Shown in pieces: positions 25,963-35,039 of a DNA stretch of 64,000 nucleotides. Below the pieces are notes generated by a model that was not told the origin of the DNA, ran no database searches, and worked only from the letters and a program-made list of their open reading frames with translations. The position numbers were made by a program, and so were the translations under genes. How positions within the stretch are numbered: position 1 is the stretch's first letter; each line of letters begins with the position of its first letter. The DNA lies in NCBI RefSeq assembly GCF_900106535.1, contig NZ_FNOH01000006.1:186001-250000 (forward strand). Direction: 5' to 3'. Source of the stretch: Myxococcus xanthus. GTDB lineage: Bacteria > Myxococcota > Myxococcia > Myxococcales > Myxococcaceae.

Positions 25963-26703
25963 CTACCAGACAGTTCGGAGCTTCGGTCCGCGGTAGCCCC
26001 ACTTCACGTTGAGCAAGCTCGAGTTGGGCTCGATGCGGCCCCCGTCGTCGTCTCGCCAAACGATTTTCGGGGTGTGGACCATCCTCGCGTAGTCTTCGTC
26101 CCTACGCTCCATCCATTCCTCGTGGGTGAGGATCGTGCTCTTGCTGTCGGCTTCGTCCGTGCACGTGAGCCCCAGCCGGGTGAGCAGCTCGAACTCGTCT
26201 GCGTCGGCGGTGAAGTTGCCATCGATTTCCCTCAGGGGCCCGAGCTCGACATCGTGCCCATATGCGAGCTGTTCGATTCGACCGCAGCGCAGGTAGCGAT
26301 CCGCGCGCCCCATGAACGGCGACTTTTCGAGCACTGAGGGGATGATACGGGCCATCCCGGTGGCCCACAGCGTGAGCTTCAGGGCGTTCGAAGCCAGCTT
26401 GACACGACCACCCTGCTGGGTGCCCGCTCCTTCGGCGACGACGAGCTCTTTCGATGCCACGTAGGTCGTGCCCATGAACTCGAGCTCGACTGGTGTCTTC
26501 TTCTCGAAGCGAACCTGCAGCTCGGCCCCGAGCCCCCCTTGCGGCGAGCTGGTGAGCGAAACCAGTACGCGCGTGACCGCCTTTTTGGCGCGAATGAGTG
26601 GCACCCGCGCGGACAGGTCGAGTGCCGTCAGCCCTCGACTCGCCGCGATGGCGCGCCCCCACTCGTTCCACAACTTCACTGCAAGCAGTTCTCCGGTCGC
26701 CAT
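25963..26703 (-). CDS. Hypothetical protein
   Basis: 246 residues, not recognised. ATG 26703 follows GGAGGTTCG, a good ribosome site. No signal peptide. It contains a WGRAIAASRGLTALDLS region, a beta-rich middle (VELEFMGTTYVASKELVV) and an acidic C-terminal part with WMERRDEDYARMV. It converges on the propeller gene with 100 bases between and shares its somewhat atypical codon use. Confidence 0.55.
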   Translation of the reverse strand: MATGELLAVKLWNEWGRAIAASRGLTALDLSARVPLIRAKKAVTRVLVSLTSSPQGGLGAELQVRFEKKTPVELEFMGTTYVASKELVVAEGAGTQQGGRVKLASNALKLTLWATGMARIIPSVLEKSPFMGRADRYLRCGRIEQLAYGHDVELGPLREIDGNFTADADEFELLTRLGLTCTDEADSKSTILTHEEWMERRDEDYARMVHTPKIVWRDDDGGRIEPNSSLLNVKWGYRGPKLRTVW

Positions 26704-26823
26704 CGAACCTCCGAGCACGTGAATCGCAGGTTGCGGCGGTGCGCGCCGTCAGCCGCATAAGAGGAGAGTCGCCGATTTGACGGGGGCAATTCTACCTCCT
26801 GCGCACGCAGCGTTGCGGCGTGT

Positions 26824-26965
26824 TGCGAGTCGCAGGCGACGACGCTCGCCGCGGAGCCGGCCGCCATCCGTGATGTCGCGAACCGCGTCGGCGATGAGAC
26901 GGAGAGCGCGTTCACCAAGGACTTCAATCGTCACTTCGCGAGACGCCAGGCGCGTAGCGGCGCCG
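26824..26965 (+). pseudogene. AraC-family regulator C-terminal remnant
   Basis: An in-frame segment reads AAIRDVANRVGDETESAFTKDFNRHF, matching the last helix-turn-helix of AraC regulators (IA..VGYESE.AFSRAFKR.FG). No start codon or upstream domain is present. It is the only thing seen in the 285-base gap between the flanking minus-strand genes. Short match, so moderate confidence only. Confidence 0.4.
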
Positions 26966-26988
26966 AGTCTGGCGCACGCGCCCGTGAA

Positions 26989-27561
26989 TCACTGGGACAG
27001 GACCGAACTCAGGTTCACCAGCGAATCACGGCGCGTGCCGTGCTTCACGAAGTCCTGAATGGCGCGGGCCAGTGTCGCGGAGAGCAGCCCCAGCAAGGGG
27101 AGATGTGCGCCTCCTTCGCAGGTGGCCTGACCCTGGGCGTCCTCGGCATCCGGGGTGAAGCGCTCATCCCAGCGCACCAGCCCGAAGGTGCCATCCGCGT
27201 TCACCGCTCCGTGGACAAGCGGCTTTCCCGTCCGACGCGCGTAGTCGATGAGCACCTGCCGGCTGTGCTGGTTGTCCATGCAGTCCACCAGCAGGCCCGC
27301 GCCACCGCAGAGGGCCTCCGCGTTGTCCCGGGTGAGCCGCACGCCGTGGGACTCCGCCTTCACCCCGTGCAGGTTGAGGAGTTGGAGCTTGAGCGCCTCG
27401 GCCTTGTTCTTCCCGACGGAGGGCTTCACGTAGGCCTGGGCGAGCAGGTTCTTGGACTCGACCCGGTCGAAGTCGACGAAGACCAGACTGGCCTCCAGGT
27501 TGCGACACAGCACCGCCGCGGTGGAGCCGATGGCGCCCACGCCACAGAAGAGGATTCGCAT
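26989..27561 (-). CDS. E1/ThiF-like adenylating enzyme
   Basis: 190 residues, the minimal Rossmann core of the ThiF/MoeB/E1 family. GVGAIG at 7-12 binds ATP, VDFDRVESKNLLAQAY matches the family VDxDxVexxNLxRQ motif, LLVDCMDN provides the downstream Asp, and ATCEGGAH offers a candidate catalytic Cys. The zinc CxxC pairs of MoeB are missing. It follows the small beta-grasp-like gene by 9 bases, so the two form an operon. It probably adenylates the C-terminus of a small protein. Confidence 0.8.
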   Translation of the reverse strand: MRILFCGVGAIGSTAAVLCRNLEASLVFVDFDRVESKNLLAQAYVKPSVGKNKAEALKLQLLNLHGVKAESHGVRLTRDNAEALCGGAGLLVDCMDNQHSRQVLIDYARRTGKPLVHGAVNADGTFGLVRWDERFTPDAEDAQGQATCEGGAHLPLLGLLSATLARAIQDFVKHGTRRDSLVNLSSVLSQ

Positions 27562-27570
27562 GGCGGTGTC

Positions 27571-27819
27571 TCACCGGGCCCCGAAGGGGACCTTGGGACG
27601 CAGGTAGATGCGCTCCTCACCCCGCGCGCCCCGGAACCGGTCGACGACGAAGTGGGCGAACGCGTCGTCGCGAAGCTGGCTCAGGTGAAGGCCGGGCACT
27701 CCGCCCGAACGAACCAGCTCCGTCGCGATGCGGCGGATGTCCGTGTCCGGCACGGGGCCGTCCAGCTCCACCGGGACGTCCGCGGACATGCCGTCGTAGG
27801 TGATGTTGAGCGTGGCCAT
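27571..27819 (-). CDS. Small beta-grasp-like protein, possible E1 partner
   Basis: 82 residues starting MATLNITYDGMSADVPVEL after GAGGAGG. Two N-terminal strands, a helix (DTDIRRIATELVRSGG) and C-terminal strands (ERIYLRPKVPFGAR) give the order of a ubiquitin-like fold. It ends in GAR and not Gly-Gly, so it may need trimming or may not be conjugated. Co-transcribed with the E1-like gene downstream. The fold is inferred from predicted strands and context only. Confidence 0.5.
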   Translation of the reverse strand: MATLNITYDGMSADVPVELDGPVPDTDIRRIATELVRSGGVPGLHLSQLRDDAFAHFVVDRFRGARGEERIYLRPKVPFGAR

Positions 27820-27982
27820 CGTCGTGTGCGCCTCCTCACGCGCCCGGCGGAGCGCGAGGGTGCGCCCCGTGGGACTCACGCCGGGACGGCGATGGGGGCA
27901 GGCTCCTGACGATACCGGCCGGCGGCGTTGCCCTCCGGGGCCCGGCTCCCCTCACGGGAAGCCGGGCTGCCAGGGGAGACGT

Positions 27983-29290
27983 CTACCGCGGCTCGCTGCT
28001 GCTGACCACGGCGGGCTTGGGCAGGAAGTCCTTGAGTTGCACGACGGGCAACCCCGGGAGCGCGGTGATGAAGCCCGAGTACGCCATCAGGTTGGGCGAG
28101 CACCAGCCCGGGTTGGACACCGTGTTCTCGGTGGCGTTGGTGAACACCGCATTGGCGACCGTCTCGGGCTTCGCCGTGGGATTCACCTCGAGGAACAGCG
28201 CGGCCAGTCCCGTCACGTGAGGGGTGGCCATGGACGTGCCGCTCATCTCCCGGCTCTCGCGGTCGCCGTAGTGCCAGGAGGACTTGATCTTGTTCCCCGG
28301 CGCGAAGACGTCCACGCAGTCCCCCCAGTTGGAGAAGGTGGCGCGCTTGTCCTTGTTGTCGGTGGCGGCAACGGTGATGGCCTCTGGCGCACGGGCGGGG
28401 GAGTGCTTGCAGGCGTCGTTGTCTTCGTTGCCCGCGGCGACGACGTAGGTGACCCCCGCGGCGATGGAGCGGCGGACCGCGTCGTCGAGCGCCGGGTCCT
28501 CGTCGCTGCCCAGACTCATGTTCGCGACGGCGGGCGAGATGTGATTCCGGGTCACCCAGTCGATGCCCTCGATGACGCCAGAGGTGGCTCCGGAGCCGTC
28601 ACAGCCCAGCACGCGGACGGAATGGACAATCGCGTTGCGGGCGAGGCCGTAGGAGGCGCCCGCCGCCGTGCCCGCGACGTGTGTCCCGTGGCCGTTGCAG
28701 TCATTGCCCCGCATGCTGTCGCCAATGGCGTCGTAGCCGATGGAGGCCCGGCCACCGAACTCCCGGTGCGAGAAGCGCACACCGGTGTCCAGGATGTAGA
28801 TGTGCACGCCCTGGCCCGTCGCGGTGAAGGTGTAGACCTTGTCCAGCGGGAGCTTGCGCTGGTCCATCCGGTCGATGCCCCACGTGGGACCCTGCTGGCT
28901 TTCGGCGATTTTGACCACGCCATTCTCTTGCACGTAGTCCACTGCGGGGTCGTTCGCCATGGCCCGCGCCTGGGCTTCCGTCATCTTGGCCGCGAAACCA
29001 CGCAACGCATTCTCATACATCGCGAATGCGGTGCCACCGTAAGCCGTGATGAGGCTCGTCGTGGCTTGCTGGACCTCGACCTGTTCCAGGCTTTGTGCGG
29101 GCGACTTCAGGACGACAATGTATTCACCCGGAATCTTCTTTCGGACAGTGATGAACTTGCCGGTCTGCTTCTGGCCCATCGTGGGCCTGCTGGCCGTGCG
29201 GTCCTTGCAGGGCACCTGCCGCGATGCGCACGCCCCCATCAGCAACATCATGCCCACGGAGACGAACAGCTTCAGTGTGTGTCGATTCAT
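27983..29290 (-). CDS. Secreted subtilisin-like (S8, proteinase K type) lipoprotein protease
   Basis: 435 residues. Signal ends at LLMGAC, a lipobox. An I9 inhibitor prodomain follows (PGEYIVVLK, ~52-135), then the catalytic domain with Asp in ILDTG, His in [12 protein letters not shown], the oxyanion Asn in AAGNEDND and Ser in [10 protein letters not shown]. Several cysteines suggest disulfides as in proteinase K. Likely an exported general protease of a predatory bacterium. The ATG at 29290 gives the complete signal. Confidence 0.93.
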   Translation of the reverse strand: MNRHTLKLFVSVGMMLLMGACASRQVPCKDRTASRPTMGQKQTGKFITVRKKIPGEYIVVLKSPAQSLEQVEVQQATTSLITAYGGTAFAMYENALRGFAAKMTEAQARAMANDPAVDYVQENGVVKIAESQQGPTWGIDRMDQRKLPLDKVYTFTATGQGVHIYILDTGVRFSHREFGGRASIGYDAIGDSMRGNDCNGHGTHVAGTAAGASYGLARNAIVHSVRVLGCDGSGATSGVIEGIDWVTRNHISPAVANMSLGSDEDPALDDAVRRSIAAGVTYVVAAGNEDNDACKHSPARAPEAITVAATDNKDKRATFSNWGDCVDVFAPGNKIKSSWHYGDRESREMSGTSMATPHVTGLAALFLEVNPTAKPETVANAVFTNATENTVSNPGWCSPNLMAYSGFITALPGLPVVQLKDFLPKPAVVSSSEPR

Positions 29291-29434
29291 GTTTTACCCA
29301 GAGGAAAATGGTTGTGATGGGTAAAACGGGTGTACATCAAAAACGGCTTATTCATGAATCAACCCGGAGGGATGAGACGGCGGTCCGTGATTGAACATGC
29401 CATGGCGCTTCAAGGCGCGATGTCTGGCCATGAC

Positions 29435-30589
29435 CTACCAAGGACGAATGGTGGTTCCCCATTCGTACAAGACTGCTTCCAGTGGACGTTTCCCGGGGCG
29501 TGACAGGATGTCGTTGATGCCCATCTCTCGTGCTGCGTTCACCAGGTGGGCATGCCACGTGCCATGCGCGTCGGAGAGTCGCGTCGCGGCGATGGCCAGC
29601 GCGCTCGCGCCCACGGAGTAGCCGCCAAAGACGAGCGGACCGCTGGCGGAGTCCTCCTTCCCGTTCACTCCGCGAGGCCACTCCCGGCAGGCCGCCAAAG
29701 GTAGGAGCGAGCCCGCGGGCCGAGCGCAGTAATCCCGCACCAGGGTGGCGGTGAAGGTTCCCGCAGCGGGGTGCGCGGCCATGGCGAGGAAGGCGCCCGT
29801 CCACGCGAGCGTGGTGGCCCGTTGCGTACGCTCCACGACGCGTCCCTTCGCGTCGACCCGGGTGGGAAAGCCGGAGGGCAGGGCGGACAGTTCCACCAGT
29901 CTCGCGATGAGCCGCTCTGCCGCGGCCTCGGAGGGCGCATGGCCTCGCAGCCGGCCATGGAGCAGCAGCGCCGCGGCGGCCGGCGCACTGTCACACGGCC
30001 AGATGGAGGTACTGAAGCTGGGCAGCAGCAACTGGTGTTCGAGCGCCTTCACGACCTGGCTGGCCAGGGCATCGAAGAGCGCCGTGGACGCAGCGTCCTG
30101 CATGCCCGCGCGTTCGATGCCCGCGAGCATCAGCAGCACATAGCCCCGGTAGAGGATGCTCCGTGGCAGGGCGTGGCCCAGGACGACGTCCGTCCCACCG
30201 CGCATGAAGGGGGCCCGGGCCCGTCCCAGCGCGTCCGCGAGGAGCGCATGCAGTCGTCGCTGCGTGTCCGGCAGGGGATGGCCGTCCAGCGCCGCCTGAA
30301 CGAGGATGAAGGACAGGTGGCCATCGCAGAGGAGCTGTGACTCGACGAAGCGGCGCTTCGCATCGCCGAGCAACATCGTCTCGCACCCCTTGCCGAGGAT
30401 GCGCTGTTCCAGTGCGTCCAGCGCGGATGCGGAGAGCTGTCCGTATCCCTGGGATGAGGAATGAGGACGGGGCGGCGCATGGTCGCTCCCTACCGGGCTC
30501 TCCGTTCTTGCGCTGCCGGCCAGGCATGCACAGAGCGCCAGGAGGGGAAGGCCCGTCCGGCGGAAGCGGGCGTGGGTGGGTCGTGGCAT
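29435..30589 (-). CDS. Exported helical-toroid-like protein, unknown function
   Basis: 384 residues with signal peptide (PLLALCACLAGSAR). The body is helical with repeated W/Y-containing segments (STSIWPCDSAPAAAALLLHG, LVFGGYSVGASALAIAATR, AVLYEWGTT), the look of (alpha/alpha)6 toroid enzymes such as linalool dehydratase-isomerase relatives. Catalytic residues cannot be assigned. Divergent from endonuclease V. Its stop lies ~145 bases from the subtilase start, in the same orientation. Confidence 0.6.
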   Translation of the reverse strand: MPRPTHARFRRTGLPLLALCACLAGSARTESPVGSDHAPPRPHSSSQGYGQLSASALDALEQRILGKGCETMLLGDAKRRFVESQLLCDGHLSFILVQAALDGHPLPDTQRRLHALLADALGRARAPFMRGGTDVVLGHALPRSILYRGYVLLMLAGIERAGMQDAASTALFDALASQVVKALEHQLLLPSFSTSIWPCDSAPAAAALLLHGRLRGHAPSEAAAERLIARLVELSALPSGFPTRVDAKGRVVERTQRATTLAWTGAFLAMAAHPAAGTFTATLVRDYCARPAGSLLPLAACREWPRGVNGKEDSASGPLVFGGYSVGASALAIAATRLSDAHGTWHAHLVNAAREMGINDILSRPGKRPLEAVLYEWGTTIRPW

Positions 30590-30795
30590 GAGCGGAGAGC
30601 TGAGCACGCACGCGGATGGCCAAGGTCATCCGGTGGGCTCGCCGGTCGCCAGGACAGGCTCAGCGGCTTCTTCTCGCGCGTGGAGGGTCGCGGGTTCCAA
30701 AGGGGAACGGCCAGTTCACCAGTCCACGCTGAAGGGACGCCATGGGTTGCCCTTGAGGTCAGAGCCTTCAGATTGGCAGTGGAGGTTGCGTGTGC

Positions 30796-31497
30796 ATGGC
30801 GCTTCAGCCCGAAGTGAGCAGGTGGGACGTCACGCCTTCGGAGGCGGTGGAGCTGCAGCGCCGGCTGCGTGAGCAGTTGGTGCTCCGGCCGCCCCCTGGG
30901 CTGAAGGTGGAGCGCATCGCGGGCGCGGACATCTCCACGGAGAAGGGGAAGGACACCGGCTTTGGTGGGTTCGTCGTCCTGGACGTGGAGACGTTGGCGC
31001 CGGTGGCCCAGTCTGAGGCCGTGGTGACGTTGCACTTTCCCTACGTGCCGGGCCTGCTGTCCTTCCGCGAGCTGCCCACCATCGCCGCTGCCTGGGAACG
31101 GCTCACGGTGCGCCCCGATGTGGTCATCTTCGATGGACAAGGCACCGCCCATCCCCGGCGCATGGGGATTGCGTGTCACGGAGGGTTGCTGTTCGGCGTG
31201 CCATCCATCGGCTGTGCCAAGTCCCTGCTGGTGGGGACGCACGGACCGCTGGGCGAGGCGAGAGGCTCCACCGCGCCCCTCATGCACCGGGGCGAGGTCG
31301 TGGGCATGGCGGTGCGCACGCGCAAGGGCGTGCAGCCCGTCTACGTGTCCCCGGGCCACCTGATGGACCTGCCCACGGCGGTGGAGTGGGTGCTCAAGGT
31401 GAGCCCGAAGTACCGCGAGCCGGAGACCACGCGGCATGCGCACCGGCTGGTCAACGCACTCCGTCGCGCGGACGGAGAGGCCGCCGAACTGGAGTAG
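30796..31497 (+). CDS. nfi: Endonuclease V (deoxyinosine 3'-endonuclease)
   Basis: 233 residues. Repairs deaminated adenine by nicking near deoxyinosine. Motifs: GADIS (metal-binding Asp), YVPGLLSFRELP, FDGQGTAHPRRMGIACHGG, and GCAKS, all in family order. ATG 30796 has GGAGG 10 bases upstream; an in-frame GTG at 30790 is the alternative. Stand-alone DNA-repair gene; the oxidoreductase gene follows by ~200 bases. Confidence 0.93.
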   Translation: MALQPEVSRWDVTPSEAVELQRRLREQLVLRPPPGLKVERIAGADISTEKGKDTGFGGFVVLDVETLAPVAQSEAVVTLHFPYVPGLLSFRELPTIAAAWERLTVRPDVVIFDGQGTAHPRRMGIACHGGLLFGVPSIGCAKSLLVGTHGPLGEARGSTAPLMHRGEVVGMAVRTRKGVQPVYVSPGHLMDLPTAVEWVLKVSPKYREPETTRHAHRLVNALRRADGEAAELE

Positions 31498-31693
31498 GTG
31501 CCGGCCCCTGATTTTGACCGCCGTCCCAACCGACTCTATGTCCGGAGGTGGCTCCATCGCGTGGGGCCTCAAGGAACGGCGGCTCGGGCGTCTGTCTCCC
31601 TGGCCGCCCTTCCCGCCAGCCCGTACTGGCGGTAGCACCTCAGGCCGCGAAACAGGGCTGGGGCCAGGGCGGGAGATGTCATTGGGAGCGCCA

Positions 31694-34039
31694 ATGCGGA
31701 GGTTGTCGTCACCTTGGAGTGAGCTGGCGTCGCATTACGCCGTGGTGGTGGTGGGCTCGGGGTACGGAGGGGCCATCACCGCCAGCCGATTGGCTCGCGC
31801 GGGCCAGCAGGTCTGTGTCCTGGAGCGAGGCCGGGAGCTCCTGCCCGGTGACTACCCGCGCACGGACGCCGAGTTCATGTCCGAGTTCCAGGTTCACTTC
31901 GACCCCGAAGCCGCCGCCGATGTGGGCAGTCCGACGGCCTTGTTCGAGCTCCACCGGGGCGGGGATGTCTCCGTCGTCACGGGCTGCGGCCTGGGCGGGA
32001 CGTCGCTCATCAATGCCAACGTGGCCATGCGGCCGGACCCTCGCGTGTTCCTGGATGGGCGTTGGCCGGACGCGTTCCGCGCCGACGTGGACGGCTTGCT
32101 GGAGGACGGCTTCGCTTGGGCCGAGCACATGCTGCGGCCATTGCCCTATCCGGAATCCGCGCCGCCGCTGGCCACGCTGTCGGCGCTGGCGAAATCGGCG
32201 GAGAAGCTGGGCGGCACCTTTCGCCGGCCTCCCCTGGCCGTCACCTTCGAGGAGGGCGTCAACGCCGCGGGGGTGCGTCAGGGCGCTTGCACGTTGTGCG
32301 GTGACTGCATGACGGGCTGCAACTTCGGCGCGAAGAACTCCGTGCTGATGAACTACCTGCCGGACGCGCACCGCCATGGGGCGAAGCTCTTCACCGAGGT
32401 GGGCGTGCGCTACCTGGCGCGCGATGGTGCCCGGTGGCGCGTGTACTACCGGCCGATGAACGCCGGCCGCGAGCGGTTCGATGCGCCAGACCTGTGGTTG
32501 ACCGCCGACCGCGTCATCCTCGCGGCGGGGACCATGGGCACCGCGGAGCTCCTGCTTCGCTCGAAGGCGCTGGGGTTGTCCCTCTCCGGGCGTCTGGGCC
32601 AGCGTTTCAGCAACAACGGGGACGTGATGGCGTTCGGTTACAACACGGACGTCCCGGTCTATGGCGTGGGTCTGGGCGAGGCGCCCTCCGCGGGGCGCGA
32701 GCCCGTGGGTCCCACCATCACCGGTATCATCGATGACCGGGCCACGCTGCGGCAGGAAGACGGCATGATCATCGAGAACGGCGCGATTCCCGCCGCGCTC
32801 GCGCGTCCCGTGACGGCGCTGCTCGCCGCGGCGTCGGCCATCGCCGGGCAGGACACGGACCGGGGCGTCATCGACCGGGTTGGGGAACTGGCGCGCATCG
32901 CGGACAGTGCCGTGCGCGGCCCGTACCACGGGGCCATGCGCAACACGCAGACGTTCCTCGTGATGTCCCATGATGACGGCGCGGGTGAACTGCGCCTGTC
33001 GGGTGACCGGGTCCGCGTTCACTGGCCAGGCGCGGGGCGGCAGGCCGTCTTCACGCGGGTGGATGAACGCCTGCGTCGCGCCACGGAGGCGCTGGGCGGG
33101 ACCTTCGTGCGCAATCCGCTCTGGAACAAGCTCACCGGCCACGAACTGCTGTGCACCCATCCCTTGGGCGGGTGCGCCATGGGCGAGCGCGCGGAGGAGG
33201 GCGTGGTGGACCACGAGGGCCGCGTCTTCGCGGGGCCCGAGGGCACGGAGGTCCACGAGGGCCTCTACGTCAGCGACGGCTCCGTGATTCCCAGGCCGCT
33301 GGGCATCAACCCGCTGCTCACCATCTCCGCGGTGGCGGAGCGCACCGTGGCGCTGATGGCCCGGCGGCACGGTTGGAGCGTGGACTACTCGCCGGTTCCG
33401 GAGGCCCCGGGGCCGCGGCCCACGCAGCCCCTGGCCGTGCAGTTCACCGAGACCATGTACGGCTACATCTCCGCGGGGGCCGACGAGGACTTCCTGCGAG
33501 CCGGGGACCCCGCGCGCAGGGATACGTCGCCGTTCCGCTTCATCGTCACAGTGGACTCACGGGACCTGGAGGAGACGCTCGCGCATCCGCTGCACCCCAT
33601 GCAACTGTCGGGCTGCGTGGTGGCGCCCGTGCTGTCCTCCCGTCCGATGACGGTGGAGCGGGGCGTGCTGCACCTGATGACCCACGAGGGCGCTCGTCCT
33701 GGCGGACGGCGGATGCGCTACCAGCTCCCGCTGGTCTCCGAGTCCGGCGAGCGCTTCTTCGTCGACGGCTACAAGGACGTCCATGACGACGACGGTCCGG
33801 ACTTGTGGGTGGACACCACGCGGCTCCTGGTGTCCATCTTCCGCGGCGAGGACGCTTCGGGGCGCTGCATCTTCAGGGGCTACCTGCGGCTGAACGCCAA
33901 GGACTTCGCCGTGCAGCTCTCCACCCTACGGGTGCTCCATGCCCAGGGTACGGTGCAGCGGCTGGCCGCGCTCGCCCGCTTCGGACGTTTCTTCTTCGGG
34001 GAACTCTTCGAGACGTACGTGCGCAGCAAGGCCGCGTAG
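31694..34039 (+). CDS. GMC-type oxidoreductase (cholesterol-oxidase-like)
   Basis: 781 residues. FAD-binding VVVGSGYGGAITASRLA near residue 18, a cysteine cluster CTLCGDCMTGCNFGAKN (~200) like that of membrane-associated GMC enzymes, and the C-terminal HPLGGCAMG and DGSVIPRPLGINPLLTI motifs. After ~residue 570 a ~200-residue extra domain (YISAGADEDFLRAG onward) is found in a subset of sterol oxidase-like proteins. It probably oxidises a hydrophobic alcohol or sterol. ATG 31694 is chosen for GGGAG upstream; the frame is open into nfi but those starts are spurious. Confidence 0.87.
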   Translation: MRRLSSPWSELASHYAVVVVGSGYGGAITASRLARAGQQVCVLERGRELLPGDYPRTDAEFMSEFQVHFDPEAAADVGSPTALFELHRGGDVSVVTGCGLGGTSLINANVAMRPDPRVFLDGRWPDAFRADVDGLLEDGFAWAEHMLRPLPYPESAPPLATLSALAKSAEKLGGTFRRPPLAVTFEEGVNAAGVRQGACTLCGDCMTGCNFGAKNSVLMNYLPDAHRHGAKLFTEVGVRYLARDGARWRVYYRPMNAGRERFDAPDLWLTADRVILAAGTMGTAELLLRSKALGLSLSGRLGQRFSNNGDVMAFGYNTDVPVYGVGLGEAPSAGREPVGPTITGIIDDRATLRQEDGMIIENGAIPAALARPVTALLAAASAIAGQDTDRGVIDRVGELARIADSAVRGPYHGAMRNTQTFLVMSHDDGAGELRLSGDRVRVHWPGAGRQAVFTRVDERLRRATEALGGTFVRNPLWNKLTGHELLCTHPLGGCAMGERAEEGVVDHEGRVFAGPEGTEVHEGLYVSDGSVIPRPLGINPLLTISAVAERTVALMARRHGWSVDYSPVPEAPGPRPTQPLAVQFTETMYGYISAGADEDFLRAGDPARRDTSPFRFIVTVDSRDLEETLAHPLHPMQLSGCVVAPVLSSRPMTVERGVLHLMTHEGARPGGRRMRYQLPLVSESGERFFVDGYKDVHDDDGPDLWVDTTRLLVSIFRGEDASGRCIFRGYLRLNAKDFAVQLSTLRVLHAQGTVQRLAALARFGRFFFGELFETYVRSKAA

Positions 34040-34146
34040 CGGGCGGGGAGGCGGCGGCACGGCTTTCGTACCGCTACGTCGTGCTCCTTCTGGATGGCGT
34101 GGGCACCGTGAGGCGCACACGCCATTTCATGAAGGAAGGACAGCCC

Positions 34147-34653
34147 ATGCCCAATGACCGTGAGCAGGGAAAGGGCGCTCCGCAGGGCAGCGAGCGTCAG
34201 GCCAGCCGCCGGGATACGCCCATCGAGGTCCGCAGGCGGCTGCGGCACGAGTCACGCACGAGCCAGACGTACGCGGCCTTCATCAAGCACCTGTGCGAGC
34301 GAGGCGGCATGTCACCCGCCGTGGCCGAGAAGGCCGCGGTGTCCGTCCTCTGCGCTTTGGAACAGCGAATCCTCAGTGAGGAGGCAAGCGACCTGGAGGA
34401 CCAGCTTCCTCGCAAGCTGACCCTGCTGCTGCACCGCTGTGAGAAGCACGAGGAAGAGCTGCCTCCCAAGTTCCACCGCGAGCACCTTCTGCGTCGGGTC
34501 GGCGAGGACCTGAGCCTTCATCCAGACGCGGTGGAGCCGGTGGTTCGCGCGGTGATGGATGCCGTCCGCCACCAGATAACCGAAGGGGAGTCCGAGGACG
34601 TCATGGGCCAGCTCCCGCCGGACATCCGCGACCTCTGGACGCGCACCGTCTGA
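34147..34653 (+). CDS. DUF2267-like protein
   Basis: 168 residues. After a charged, probably disordered ~35-residue head come two helical halves of the same design (TYAAFIKHLCERGGMSPAVAEKAAVSVLCALEQRI, then HLLRRVGEDLSLHPDAVEPVVRAVMDAV), each followed by a QLP segment, the pattern of DUF2267. Function unknown; family members often sit in stress-related loci. ATG 34147 has AAGGAAGG upstream. It converges on the JAMM gene with 4 bases between stops. Confidence 0.7.
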   Translation: MPNDREQGKGAPQGSERQASRRDTPIEVRRRLRHESRTSQTYAAFIKHLCERGGMSPAVAEKAAVSVLCALEQRILSEEASDLEDQLPRKLTLLLHRCEKHEEELPPKFHREHLLRRVGEDLSLHPDAVEPVVRAVMDAVRHQITEGESEDVMGQLPPDIRDLWTRTV

Positions 34654-34657
34654 AGAC

Positions 34658-35029
34658 TCAAGCGAGGCCGCTGGGGGTATGGCGGATGCCAGAGGCGCTG
34701 CGAAGCGCCTCCGCCCACCAGGGCTCGGCCGCCACCAGGACGTCTCGGCCTCGCAGCCGCGCCACCATGCCCTCGGGCGCCACGACGGAGAAGCGCAGGG
34801 GCTTCCCGAGCGCGGAGGTGAGCGCGGCCGTGGTGCTTTCATCCTCGGCGGAGAAGCCGAGTGGACCGTCGGGGTGACTGTGCGCCACCTCTTCAAGGAC
34901 GTCACGCAGCCGCCAGATGGCTTCCCAGCGGGCGCGTGAGTCGGGCAGTTGATTCGGGCTGTCGGACGCGTCGCACCACAGCACTTCGCCGCCGTGGCCG
35001 ATGAGCAGGCAGACCTCTCGTGTGGACAT
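34658..35029 (-). CDS. JAMM/MPN-motif protein (JAB-like metalloprotease)
   Basis: 123 residues. HSHPDGPLGFSAED at 50-63 is an exact H-x-H-x7-S-x2-D JAMM motif, and GHGGEVLWCD upstream could supply the catalytic Glu. JAMM proteins cut isopeptide or peptide bonds next to ubiquitin-like domains, or process sulfur-carrier proteins. Last gene of the Rsr operon, 10 bases after the upstream stop; an ATG at 35047 overlapping that stop is an alternative start. Its target may be the unknown protein encoded just upstream. Confidence 0.7.
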   Translation of the reverse strand: MSTREVCLLIGHGGEVLWCDASDSPNQLPDSRARWEAIWRLRDVLEEVAHSHPDGPLGFSAEDESTTAALTSALGKPLRFSVVAPEGMVARLRGRDVLVAAEPWWAEALRSASGIRHTPSGLA

Positions 35030-35039
35030 GGCCGTCTCC

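Noticed and set aside
33805..34146. Longer start for the DUF2267-like protein
   Set aside because: It would overlap the oxidoreductase by over 200 bases; AAGGAAGG just before ATG 34147 supports the short form.
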